From positions 2,050,344-2,085,749 of the forward strand of contig BFEA01000050.1 in NCBI GenBank assembly GCA_003427395.1: a stretch of DNA of 35,406 nucleotides, read 5' to 3'. Both the position numbers and the translations under genes were made by a program. This document shows, piece by piece, positions 21,635 through 31,675 of this stretch (within the stretch, counting starts at the first letter, position 1; each line of letters starts with the position of its first letter). This DNA is from Chara braunii. Its lineage: Eukaryota > Streptophyta > Charophyceae > Charales > Characeae. Below the pieces are notes generated by a model. It saw nothing but the letters and a program-made list of their open reading frames with translations. It did no database searches and was not told where the DNA came from.

Positions 21635-24157
21635 ATGCCTCCAATCGGCATTACGATAAAGACAAAGACCAGGGCTACGACTACTTTCATACCTCCAAGA
21701 AACTCTTCAACGATCATCACGATCAATCCCGCTCCTCCCCTAAATCCTTCGCCCGTACCTCCGATTAATTTGCCCTTCATCATTCCGTCTATTTCAGTCA
21801 TACTCAATAATCTTTCTTCTCCCTCATCACTCCACGACCTTCGTACTGCCGTATTTGCCCTTCAAGAACCGACCTCTTGGCTCCGCAACCCAGATCAATT
21901 TTTCGCCGCTTCCCCCTCCCGTCACTTCTCCAATTGGTCACTTCTCCTCTCCTCGAGCTCGAGAAGATTTTCTCACTCAGTCCTTCAATGGGTTCAGCAT
22001 GGTGTCAGAATTAATTTTAAAGGAACATCGCACGTTCCAACTTCAAAGATCATTGAAGTGCGTCGAATGGTTAAGAGTGTACTCCCCGCCTCCTCTTTTA
22101 AGAAAGCCTTGCGTAATACTTCCCCCCCTTACCTCCACATCCCTAACCACAACAACCCACCGCACCACTGTCACTCCATCTCATCATCAATATCTTAACT
22201 CCTTACCTCAGGAGTCATTGAGCCCTCTCCAAAACCCATTGTTGTCAACCTTGTTTTTGCAATCGAAAGTTCATCAAAGACAAAATTTATTCTTGATGTG
22301 AGATTTGTCAATCTATTTATCACTTTTCCAGACTTCCACTACGAATCAATCGATGATTTAATAGCCCATCTCAATGGAACACCTACCTAAGACTTCCTTA
22401 CATGTTTTGATATAAAGAATGACTATTATCACATTCTCGTTCACCCTCTCTTTCGCCCTTATCTTGCCTTTCAATGGAACGGCCTATTCTATCAATTTAC
22501 AACCCTCTGCTTCGGAATCTCATCCGCATGCTGGATCTTCACTACTATAATGCAAAAAGTAATTGATGAAATTCGCCTTCGCAAGCTTCACATTGGCTCT
22601 TATATTGATGACTTCGCACTTGGCCACAAGGATCTTCCAACACTTATCTGGTACACATTCAACTATGCAACCCTTCTCCACAATCTTAGGTTCTTCTAAA
22701 GTCTCCACAAGTGTTCCTTCATCCCCTCCCAATCCATTCGTTTCCTTGGTTTTACAATCGACGCTCATGATAAACGCATAAGGGTGCCTCATGATAAGAT
22801 TATCAAAATACTTAACCTTATTCAAAACACCAATTCCAACAACTCCAACATATTCATTGCAAAACTGGCCGGTAAGTTCACGTCACTCTCAAAAGTTTTC
22901 TTACCAACACTCTTATATCTCTCTTCACTCTATGAGATAATCTACCCAACCAATCGGGATTTCCCTGTCACTATATCCTCCGAGCTTATCAATGATCTTC
23001 TCTGGTGGATTCAACATTTACCCCACCTCCCAGGAAGACTCTGGACCGTTCATCGCCCCACTCTTACCATATTTACCGATGCATTTGCCCTCTAAATTAC
23101 CGTAATTATTTACCCCACTAACTCTGAACCTCTCTCATTAAACCAATGCCTTCCTCCATGCCTTCTTCAAACCTCTTCCACACACAGAGAGTTGTTTGCA
23201 ATACTTGAAACCTTCCGTGTCCTTGCATTCTCTCGCCCTCATCTCCATTCATTCGCTTCTATCAGGTTGCACTCAGATAGTCAAGTTGCATCTGCTCTAC
23301 TTTTCAGAATGAAATCCTTAGATCCTTCCTCCAACCCATGGCTCAGAGACATTGTCTCTTTTCTCATCTCCTTTTATGCAATCCTTTACCCAATTTGGAT
23401 CCCTAGGACTCTCAACACAGACGTTGACTTCCTATCTAAGACAGAAGATAATACAGATTGGGGTCTGATAAATTATATCAGGAGAAGCATCTTTTTAAAG
23501 ATAGGAGTACCAACAATGAACCTCTTCGCCTCAGATTACCATCATGTGTACCCCAACTTTATCTCAAGAGATTGAGCGGTAAGAGCTTCCCAAATTGATG
23601 CCCTCTCTTTAGATTGGAACTCCCTACCTTCTAGTCCTTGTAGATACATCTTTCCTCCTGCTATACTTCTCCATCAAATTCTCTCAAAGATCAATGCAAG
23701 CCATGCTCTTTATCTCCTTATCTTACCATCATCAAATAAGACCTCCTGGTATCCCCGTATCCTCGATCTCAACATCACAGACCGTTTCACCATCTCCGCT
23801 TCCCCTTTCTCCTGCCTCCCCAAACCCCAAGTTAGCAACCTCATTCCCAATCCTGCAATTCTTGGTTTGACCGCAATCTTTATCCTCCCTTGGCTGACCG
23901 TCACCCCTCCGCTTTCATCCACGCCTCATTTCATAACCATACCGTATGAATGTCTCTACCTGACTCCACGTACCTTGCTGCATCATCTCTTCCAAACTCC
24001 AACCCTCTTCAATTCCCGCCTGCACCCATCCTATTTTAAAGTTGTGCCCACTTTCACTCTCAAACACCGTGACCCCAGCTGTTCCAAACCACTTCTCTAT
24101 CTGCTTATTAAAGCCTCCTCCACCCATCGGACCATCCCTTCGCACATGCCGAAATAA
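21635..24157 (+). pseudogene. Pol: reverse transcriptase and RNase H of a DIRS/PAT-type element
   Basis: One uninterrupted reading frame of about 840 codons with five premature stops (22,196; 22,388; 22,697; 23,093; 23,573) and no frameshift. An N-terminal FSHSVLQWVQHGVRINFKG is typical of this group. RT: KFILDVRFVNLF, FDIKNDYYHI (first catalytic Asp), YLAFQWNGLFYQF, CFGISSACWIF, and SYIDDF with the catalytic pair at 22,601-22,612, then RFLGFTID. RNase H: FTDAFAL (Asp), HRELFAI (Glu), LHSDSQVA (Asp), WIPR. The post-RNase H block follows: TMNLFASDYHHVYPNFISR, DALSLDWNS, WYPRILDL. The ATG lies just after the gag stop. The last roughly 240 bases overlap the antisense recombinase. Confidence 0.85.
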
Positions 24158-25465
24158 ATAACCACTTCGCAAATCATGCCCTACACGCTCATAACTAGCT
24201 ATCATATCGGGCAACCAACCAAGAAAGGTTTCCCTTTCACTGCTTGGATCTCACAATCGTATCATGAACCTCCCTCCTTGCCTATCAGTCTTCGTATATC
24301 CAGGACGAACTACCCCACGCTCAAAATCTCTCTCTCTGTATTGTAACCTTAATCCGTCCCCACATCGTTGCCAACTTTCCCACAAATACAGGAGTGCACC
24401 CCCATCACGATATGTTTGCGCCTAGGTATACCCTTTTATAACCTTCACTTCCTCCCTTATGTACTTTATCACTACTTTCAACTTCTCTCATTGCATAGAG
24501 CGTGCAGACTCCTCAATTACCCCTCTCCGTAAGCTATACTCTAGATATGATTTCCTAAACACCTTCACTTTACTACTTCAGCACGGATCATCTTCCCCTT
24601 CCCTACCCACGACATCAACTGTTGACGGCGACACCATTGGAAGCCCCTCAGCGTCAGAAGTCCGACAGCGACTCTCGATTTCAACTAGCCACTGACTACT
24701 TATGAAAGACAATACGTCAAGGTCGCATCACGTCATGCAACTCCTCCCAACTTCGTTTTGTTCAAATCATTCGTTCAAGGCAAGCAACATCTTCTCCATT
24801 CCACTCTTCCACCATTTTCTGGCTCCAAACTCACGTATAACAGAAAAATTCCCATGAGAAATGAAAGTTGAAAAAACATTCCATAAAAAAAAAAATATTC
24901 ATATTTATAAATTATCATTCCAATGTTTGTCCAATTCTTAAATTTCCAATTTAATTCGATAAGTTCCCGTCTAAATATGAGCTTTGCCTTCCAACTACAT
25001 CTATTTGTTCAAGATGAAATGAAAGTCTGGACGAGTTTATTAAATGTTTTAATTAGACTTTCATTCTACTACAATAAATATCGTCTAATTTAGATTGGAT
25101 TAACCTATTTATGATTGGAAACCCTTACTTAGAATGGCAGTCCAATTAAAATATTTCATGAACTCATCCAGACTTTCATTCCATCTCTAGCATGCAGTTC
25201 AAATAAGAAGGGATACCTCATTCTTGGAAGGAAAGTTTCCAAGTAAGACGACAAAATTTTAAAATTGGAATAACATTTTTTAAGATGGAATGAAAATTTG
25301 AAATTTGGAATGTAATTTTACTCCAGAATAATTATTTAATTCTGGGAATTTTTTCTGTTGTAGTATCGTACTTCTCCACTCAAGACCGCCGAGTATGTCC
25401 CTTCAATTGCAAGAGTCGCTCGCTTCTGCCTTCAGCCGCCACCGCTCATTCGCTCGTTCCACCAT
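23915..25465 (-). pseudogene. Antisense tyrosine recombinase of the retrotransposon
   Basis: The recombinase would insert the circular cDNA. On the minus strand one frame runs from an ATG at 25,465 to a stop at 23,915, about 341 codons once MITE copy 3 is left out. Landmarks: EYSLRRGVIEES near 24,540; a helix-rich block ALLYLWESWQRCGDGLRL (about 24,340-24,395), where I place the first catalytic Arg; GYTKTDRQGGRF near 24,285; SGYLFRHVRRDG near 24,150; SGHNFKIG (His codon 24,044-24,046; the usual HxxR Arg is Lys here); EEGWSLEEMMQQGTWS; and FIRYG with the presumed nucleophile Tyr at 23,939-23,941. Seven premature stops remain (25,403; 24,767; 24,728; 24,578; 24,488; 24,422; 24,251), six of them TGA as expected from CGA decay. 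No frameshifts. Confidence 0.85.
24838..25360 (+). mobile_element. MITE copy 3 (523 bp) inside the recombinase gene
   Basis: It begins TAACAGAAAAATTCCCA and ends GGGAATTTTTTCTGTTG, with TA duplicated at 24,836-24,837 and 25,361-25,362. Removing it with one TA joins the two halves of the antisense recombinase frame in phase. Confidence 0.9.
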
Positions 25466-25524
25466 TCCCTGCAAGACGACAGAGTCACCTGTCGGACGAT
25501 GAAGGGATTTGGGATGGTTTAGGA

Positions 25525-25631
25525 GGTGTGCGGGTCTGCGGCCCACCTTTCTGACTCACTCCTATGAGATCTGGCAGCATCTTCGACCTCACCTTTTCCT
25601 ATTTTATTTGGAACAATCCTGGGGAGTATTG
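25525..25631 (+). repeat. Split direct repeat B1
   Basis: Matches 33,690-33,785 from GGTGTGCGGGTCTGCGGCCC to TGGGGARTATTG, with one 11-bp length difference near 25,594. It directly precedes A2. Confidence 0.85.
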
Positions 25632-25898
25632 TGCCAAGTCAAGTCCATCTGCATATGCTAAGGAGTCCCAAGACAGTTTCAACAAATGGTTCCAACAACT
25701 TCGGTCCCAGCCTTACGGTTCTCGCGGTTGGCATTCCGGTCGTCAACTGTTCTGAGTATTCGAACAAAACTTGCATTCGCATCCATCCAATTTCATTATC
25801 TACGATTCTGCAGGACATCTGCCCAACCATCAGGATAACTTCATACAATTGACAACACACAAGAGCATCGACTAAGATCTACAGGGATTGTCGGGAGA
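25625..25898 (+). repeat. Split direct repeat A2, first part
   Basis: Near-identical to 10,327-10,600. It breaks off after GTCGGGAGA, where the 7.5-kb element begins; the rest of A2 resumes at about 33,427. Confidence 0.85.
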
Positions 25899-25912
25899 TG
25901 TTGTCGGCGCGA

Positions 25913-25930
25913 ATACCCTTACAAGGGTAT
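25913..25930. repeat. Perfect palindrome near the left end of the insertion
   Basis: ATACCCTT-AC-AAGGGTAT: two 8-bp arms with a 2-bp centre, 14 bp inside the left terminus. It may be a protein-binding or cruciform site. Confidence 0.8.
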
Positions 25931-26144
25931 CCGCCCTGGTTTTTGCAGATGACAGAAAAATGAGTTTGATTTAAAAATTTAGTATTCTGCGCAAGGCGCG
26001 GCCGCGTCTGTGGTCAAGGCTGACCGGATGGTTGACTAGGATAAGGAGTATGTGGGCACGCGGACTTTCGAGGCGCGCGTGATCTTTTGTTATTGATGAC
26101 TGAAGAGTCAACGGCGTGATCACCGGCCGGATTTTTGTTTTGAT

Positions 26145-26153
26145 TATATAAGG
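26145..26153 (+). promoter_or_regulatory. TATA-like motif
   Basis: TATATAAGG in a local AT-rich stretch, about 250 bp inside the insertion. It would suit a pol II promoter of the element, but the motif alone is weak evidence. Confidence 0.3.
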
Positions 26154-27972
26154 ATTAAAAATATTATGTTTCGTTGATTAATGTGCTCGCCTGTGACCTG
26201 CGCGTACGTACAGAGGGAGGCATCGACAACAATGTGACTTCTGAAAGCGTTTCGGTGGCTTGGCGCGTCACGCAGTGTCTCTTTATTTAGGCGTCCGTCG
26301 GAGCTAGGCTCAAACTCGGGCCTAGCGTTATTGGTTACGGCGTAGGACTTTCATCCGAGGCGTTCAGGGACCAAGATCGAGCAGGCGACGGCGAGAGAGT
26401 ATCAGAGTGGCGCGAAGAGACCGAGGGGTTGAGGGTCCGGCGGGGCTAACCCCCTATGGTTTTGACGTCGACGGCGTCGGAGCGAAGTTGATATTCTATT
26501 TTCCTTCGGTCATCGTATCTTAATGATTAAAAGCTAAGTATATTTATTTCAACATCATATTCGTATTGTTTTTATGCTCCGGCGTCCCGGTGGTCTGGAC
26601 GCGACGCCGAACTTAAATGTCGTCGCGGCAATCGGGGACTATGAGCATGCACCCCTTTTGATGGGCCCGGCGGGTTCTTGCGTATTTGGGATGCCGACGA
26701 AATTCCTTTATCCCGCCCGTCTTGGAACGTGGACCGAGGAGTTCAACGTGCATGCGAGTCAGCGGATGATTGGCCTACGGGGCGGAAGAAAACTGAGTGG
26801 TATGGATACTATGGAACTTCCACAGGAGCACCGTCCATTCCCCGCGGACTGCAGAGGGAGGGTTGAGCAGTAGTTCACGGCACGGTGGTGGAGGCCGCCG
26901 GGCTGTGTGCAGCAACCTGTCCCACGGAACCCTTCCCCACGTTGGGTCTTCAAGGTTCCCGTTTGAATATTTGCAACTACCACTGAGATGTGCACTGGGG
27001 CCTGCGCTGCGAGCTCGTATGAGGGGCATGCCCCTTGGGGTCCAAGGGAGGCAAGTTGTGTGTGGGCAGGATGGAGTGGTAGCTTCGTGGCAAAGGCCGC
27101 CGGGGAGTGCCACGGGTGAGTCCTTTGGGACATCTGCTAAAGCTGGGTCAGCACAGAGGAGGATAGCATGGTCCCTGCGGAAGGGCGACACGTATAAGTG
27201 TGATAAGGGCCCGGGCGCCCTGTTTGTTTTCCAGTCCAGTCTCAGTGTCGCCTTCTGTCGGAGTCGGACGTGGTGGGACCGGGCGCTGCGCAGCCAGCCG
27301 CTGCCGAGGAAACAACGCTAGCCGAACGAAGGAGAGACGTGGCAGGCACAGGCAGCGGAGATAAGCATGAGTCGGGGCAGGGGAACGCAGAGGAGGACGC
27401 AAAAGCTGCGTTAGCAGCTGTGGTAGAGGTAAGGAGGCGGGGTCACCGTAGCAGGCAGGCAGCTGCGGGGGCGCTGAGGCAGCAACTACGGCCGCTAGGC
27501 AGGCGGAGTAGAGGGGAAGCGGGAGCGAACCTGGACGCAGCGCGACGCCGGGTGCATTCGTGACAGGTGAGGGTGAAGAGATGACCGGGGCGGAGCAACG
27601 AGGGGAAGAAGGAATGAGGAGCGGAGTACCGAGGAGACTGGGCCAGTCGGCTGATTGAGCCTGGGTGCAGATTGGCGGCAGGGGCAGTCGGAGGTTGAGA
27701 CGAAGCGCAGCAACGGCGAAAAAAGGGGAAGGAACGAACCCGGGTGGGAAGATGCGCCGGGTGCATGCGAAGAGGCGAGGCAAGGCGAACCGAGAAGCGA
27801 GATGTTTTGGACAGGACAGTGCATCGGGTGCGCGTGGATAACGAGGTGGGCTATGGCCGAAAGTGGAGGGAGGAAACGAGTGAATGAACCGGGGCGGGGT
27901 CCGCGCCTAGGTGCATTCAAAGACAGAAGGGAGTGTGGCCATGCGAGAAGAAACGGGAAGAGCACAATGAAT
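26154..27972. other. GC-rich stretch with overlapping open frames, no gene supported
   Basis: Long frames exist on both strands (for example 26,797-27,321 forward, 27,148-27,783 reverse and 27,655-28,167 forward) but overlap heavily, have no recognisable domain, and are low in complexity (Arg/Gly/Ala or Pro/Ser/Leu). A phrase around GGGTGCAT recurs at about 27,549, 27,750 and 27,823, with a partial match (GGTGCAT) at 27,911, suggesting an old degenerate repeat. Confidence 0.45.
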
Positions 27973-28002
27973 CCCACCCGTTTCTTGATGAAAACGGGTG
28001 GG
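27973..28002. repeat. Core-type hairpin H1
   Basis: Arms CCCACCCG / CGGGTGGG extend inward through TTTC/GAAA around the loop TTGAT, with one bulged A: a nearly perfect 12-bp stem. Its core resembles the hairpins at 30.2-31.05 kb. Confidence 0.85.
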
Positions 28003-28150
28003 AGAAAGCGTTATTCTAATGTTTCTAAGAAGGGCGACCCCGAATCTGAGCTTAGAACTAACACTAGGCTAATAGGATCGGGGTTAGTAGAGAAATGTAG
28101 TGCGCGGAGGTATGGGGACGAGCAGATATGGAGAAGAAGAAAGACGAAGA

Positions 28151-28182
28151 TCTCACTCATTTTCTAATGAGATCGAGCGAGA
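28151..28182. repeat. Core-type hairpin H2
   Basis: Arms TCTCACTC / GAGCGAGA (one mismatch) around ATTTTCTAATGAGATC. Confidence 0.75.
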
Positions 28183-28339
28183 GGAAACCGTGGGTGGGGG
28201 TTTTCAAATAGGACGATTTCAATGGCACCGTTAGTTTTGGAATTAGTAGAGTAGAAAAGAAGTTAGATGGAGAATGTGCCGCGCGGAGCTTTGGAGGTGG
28301 CCGGAGTGACGAGGGACGAAAAGAAAGAAAAAACGAGTA

Positions 28340-28371
28340 CCTCGCTCGTTTCCGAATGAAATCGAGCGAGG
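28340..28371. repeat. Core-type hairpin H3
   Basis: Arms CCTCGCTCG / CGAGCGAGG, 9 bp perfect, continuing inward TTTC/GAAA around CGAAT, with one bulged T. Confidence 0.85.
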
Positions 28372-30220
28372 AGAGAGTCGAAGTCGGGGTTTTGGGCCAT
28401 GGCGGATCCAATGGCACTGTCGGATTGTGCGCTGAGGGCGTGGTTTGGGTGGTAGGGAGGTGCGCTGAGGGCGTGGTTTGGGTGGCAGGGAGATTTCGAC
28501 TGCGCCGGGGAGGAGTTGACAACAGGACGGATGCACCTAGCCACGTTTGGGGAAGGATTCATTTCAAGTTTTTCCATTCGTTTGGAGGAAGTAGCGAGAG
28601 GAAGAGTAGATGGGGACATGCATGTTAGCGAGTGTGCTGACCATCCTATCGTTGGTATGGACTTGAAGGACACGACGCCAGTTTGAAAACTACCGGTAAG
28701 CTGGTGGGTCCGAACGGAATGAATCCGCCCGCGCGCTAGCGGAACATTCACTCGATTTCACTCACCGTTGAAGGGTGAGGACAGCCGCCTATTGGGGACT
28801 TACCTGTGGGTTGGTGCGTTACCCACCCTACCGATCAAAGTCTGCGGGAGATGAGGGTTACAGACGGAGAGGGGAGAGACAGGGCCAAGAGGGCATACCT
28901 GGTGCGTAAGAGCGGCCACTGTTGATGCTCGACTTCGGGGTGGGCCAGCCGCGTGAAGGCAGACATTTTAGCTAGGCTGAATAGTATGGGCTGGGTGCCA
29001 GGGAAAAAAGGGCAGCTTTGGATACAGTGCTAGTGTGACCAGGGAGTGTCCCCGCTTCACACCCGAGTTCATCATACTGCCCTATCCGGATGGTACCCCC
29101 GTGCATAGGAAGTCTCGTAAGATGGGCTCACCTGCGTTATGAGTGAGGCAGTTTCGAAGGCTGCTGGAGTACGCCTTCTACTGTTCAGTGCCAGTTGGAA
29201 CCAACGCAGTGCATGCCGAGCGCTCAGACTGCCGTTTTCGAGTAAATAAGAAAGGGGTTGCGGCGGAGCGACTGAAGGGGCTGCAGACACTCTTTTGTTG
29301 ACAAGTATGCGAATCACCCTACCGGCTGTGAGCGCCAAGCTTAAGAGTTGAGGCTGCATGTATACCTGGTCGATGAAACCACTGTTTTTTCCGTTGAATG
29401 AGTAGAACAGATGAAGCAGCAGTAAGAGTAAGTACTTACCTGCAGGCCGTGAGCTGTCTACCTCGATAAAGGTGGTAGAGCAACAGGCTGGCCGCAGAGG
29501 TATAGGCATGCCAGTTGGTGGATGCGCTACCTATCCTACCAAGCGAGTGGGTTGGAGGGTGAGTCGTGAGGGCTGTGGACTTGTCTATGGCTAAGTCGTG
29601 CGAAAGGGGGCCATTGTCGTGAAGAGGGAGGCTGTCAGAGGGGTGACTTCGATGAGTTGACTTCAGGAGTTGACCAAGCTGTTGCGTACCTGGTCGCCAT
29701 TGCGGGGCGCCCTCAGGTGCATCAAGATTCCAAGGCCCTCTCCTGCGAGTCTGAGAGCACCTTCCTTGGATTTGAGAGTCTTAAATCTATCTCTGTCTGC
29801 CTTTCTTACTCTAAGTCTAGTCTATTGGTTCTGAGAGGAAGGCGGCAAGCGGGATTGCAACCCGTAATCCGCGTCAAGGCCTCTGTGGGAGGTTCGCCCC
29901 ACCGATTGCGGGAGCTCTGCTGGAACTCAGGAGGAGTTCTGGAGCCAGGGAACTCAGAGGTAACCATTGCTTTCCCTCATAAGCCCAGTATAACCCCTAT
30001 CTATACATCTCCCTCTGTATTGACTGACTGTATTGTATGTGACCTTTATTTTGACTTTGGATTGACTTTCAGGACACAAACCAGACTAACTAAAGGAATG
30101 CATGTATAATGGCAGTTTCGGTTTCCTTAGTTGCATGAAAGCAGATTATCATAGGGGGTTGCGTCAGGGGGAAGGTTGAGAGGAAGGCAGTTTTGCTTGC
30201 GGTTGAACGGGTTTTATAGG
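28372..30220. other. Unassigned part of the 7.5-kb insertion
   Basis: No gene is supported. Frames at 29,072-29,509 (minus) and 29,657-30,109 (plus) have no recognisable features. A phrase of type GTTGGTGNNTGCGYTACC followed by CCTACCRA occurs at 28,810-28,834 and 29,514-29,542, each a little downstream of an ACTTACCTG motif, so some internal duplication exists. Confidence 0.4.
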
Positions 30221-31054
30221 GTCAGGCATCGTTTCTAAGATGAATGGCCTGACTGCTATGTTTTGTTCTGTTTTATGAAGAACCAAACATTGTTTCTAAG
30301 ATGAATGGCTTGGTTGCGGTGTTTCTTTAATTGTGCCATGCATTGTTTCTAAGATGAATGGTCTGGCTACTTATTTATGAGGGGTATTGTTTGCTTGACT
30401 CTTGAGGGCCAGACATTTTTTCTAAGATGAATGGTCTGACCGCTGTTTTACTTGGGTGGTTTCTGAACGGTCTCTATGTCAGACCCAGGGTACTCTGCTT
30501 TTTATGTGTGGTGAAAAAGGGAGAGCTGAGCATTGTTTCTAAGATGAACGACTCATCTCTCTTTGATTGTTTTATTCTGAGGGAGGATTCAGGGCCAGAG
30601 GACTAGACATTGTTTCTAAGATGAATGGTCTAAGTCTGAGGCATCAGAACCATAATGAGAACAAAGGAATAAGATTCTCTATAATGTTGTATGTATATAT
30701 ATGTACTTATATGCGAACAAGGCTGGTCAGACATTGTTTCTAAGATGAATAACCTGACTGTAGCCTTATCACATGTGAAGAGAGTATAATCGAGAGCTAT
30801 AACTGAAGGTCACATGGACAGGCTGAGCATTATTTCTAAGATGAATGGCTCAGCCCTACGCCCTCTTTCTCAAGACTAAGGTGCAGAAAGGTATATATAA
30901 CTTGACTATTTAAACAGTTCAGGGCGACTAAGCATGGTTTATAAGATGAATGACTTAGTCACATGCCCAATGAAGAGAAAAGTAGTTGTGCAGCCTGTTC
31001 ATGTATAATTAAGACCAAGGGCTGACATTGTTTCTAAGATGAATGACCAATCCC
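30221..31054. repeat. Array of ten hairpins with a conserved core and changing arms
   Basis: Units lie at 30,221-30,253; 30,281-30,315; 30,333-30,370; 30,407-30,441; 30,521-30,561; 30,601-30,636; 30,725-30,758; 30,821-30,855; 30,926-30,960; 31,018-31,054. The shared centre is CATTGTTTCTAAGATGAATG with few changes. Arms differ but pair within most units: GTCAGGC/GCCTGAC, AACCAA/TTGGTT, GGCCAGA/TCTGACC, GAGAGCTGAG/CTCATCTCTC, GGCTGAG/CTCAGCC, GACTAAG/CTTAGTC. Units 3 and 10 pair weakly. Spacer sequences between units (about 15-90 bp) are unrelated. No coding frame crosses the array. Confidence 0.92.
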
Positions 31055-31361
31055 AATGCCCTATGTAAGCCGGGAGTAAAGGGTTAAATAATTGAAAGAC
31101 TATGAACTATTGTTTGTTAAATTGACTTGGGATGGCGAGAGTACTTACCTTTGTGGTTTGACCTGCATGTGGCTGAGTGAGGTTACTACTTGGTCTGAGT
31201 TTTAGTTGACAGGTAGTTGCTTTAGAGACTCGCCACGTGCTAGAGCGATAAGAGTTAGCTCAATTTCTGCATTTTCTGGGCTAAGTTTTTTTTTAGATCA
31301 GTTTTCGCATTTTCTGAGATCTTTTGTTATACTTGGCTTTGTATAAATCTTGGTAAGCTAC

Positions 31362-31675
31362 TTTCCCTACGGGAAGCACTGCCGAAATTTCTGCAAATCG
31401 AAGGAGTTAGTCAAATTTCTGACTTTTCAAAGTTCAACTTGTCTAAGGTTCGTATATGACTTAGTAAAAATCTGAAAAGTCTCCTTTTCTAAAGGGAATG
31501 TTGCCCAAATTTTTGCTAATTCAGGGAGTTAGACAAAATTGGACTTTGGAAAGTTAAAGACTATTTTTGGTTTCATATTCGGGCTGATATAAATTCTGAA
31601 AAGACATTTTTCCTACGGGAAGCGCTGCCAAAATTTTCCTAATTTAGAGGAGATAGATTATATTTTGACAGGTGA
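31362..31675. repeat. Three tandem degenerate units of about 122 bp
   Basis: Units start near 31,362, 31,485 and 31,607 at TTTCCCTACGGGAA or a variant, itself a small hairpin (TTCCC-TAC-GGGAA). They share GCTGCCRAAATTT, GGAGTTAG and TCTGAAAAG phrases. Confidence 0.8.

Noticed and set aside
22520-22825. Reverse frame opposite the RT
   Set aside because: It is the antisense shadow of the RT core; the recombinase frame lies further downstream, in 23,915-25,465.
25899-26549. Solo LTR starting TGTTG and ending CAACA
   Set aside because: The end motif is short and common, no 5-bp duplication flanks it, and the other half of A2 lies 7.5 kb away, so the boundary does not fit.
26574-28751. Several long open frames of 100-211 codons
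   Set aside because: They overlap on both strands in GC-rich, stop-poor DNA, have low-complexity composition and show no family motif.
30221-31054. CRISPR array
   Set aside because: The sequence is eukaryotic, the conserved part is a hairpin centre with variable arms, spacing is irregular (52-124 bp), and no cas genes are present.
30221-31054. C/D snoRNA cluster (ATGA-like strings in the core)
   Set aside because: There is no paired C box and D box at the right spacing, and the variable arms flank the core instead of forming a terminal stem around guide regions.
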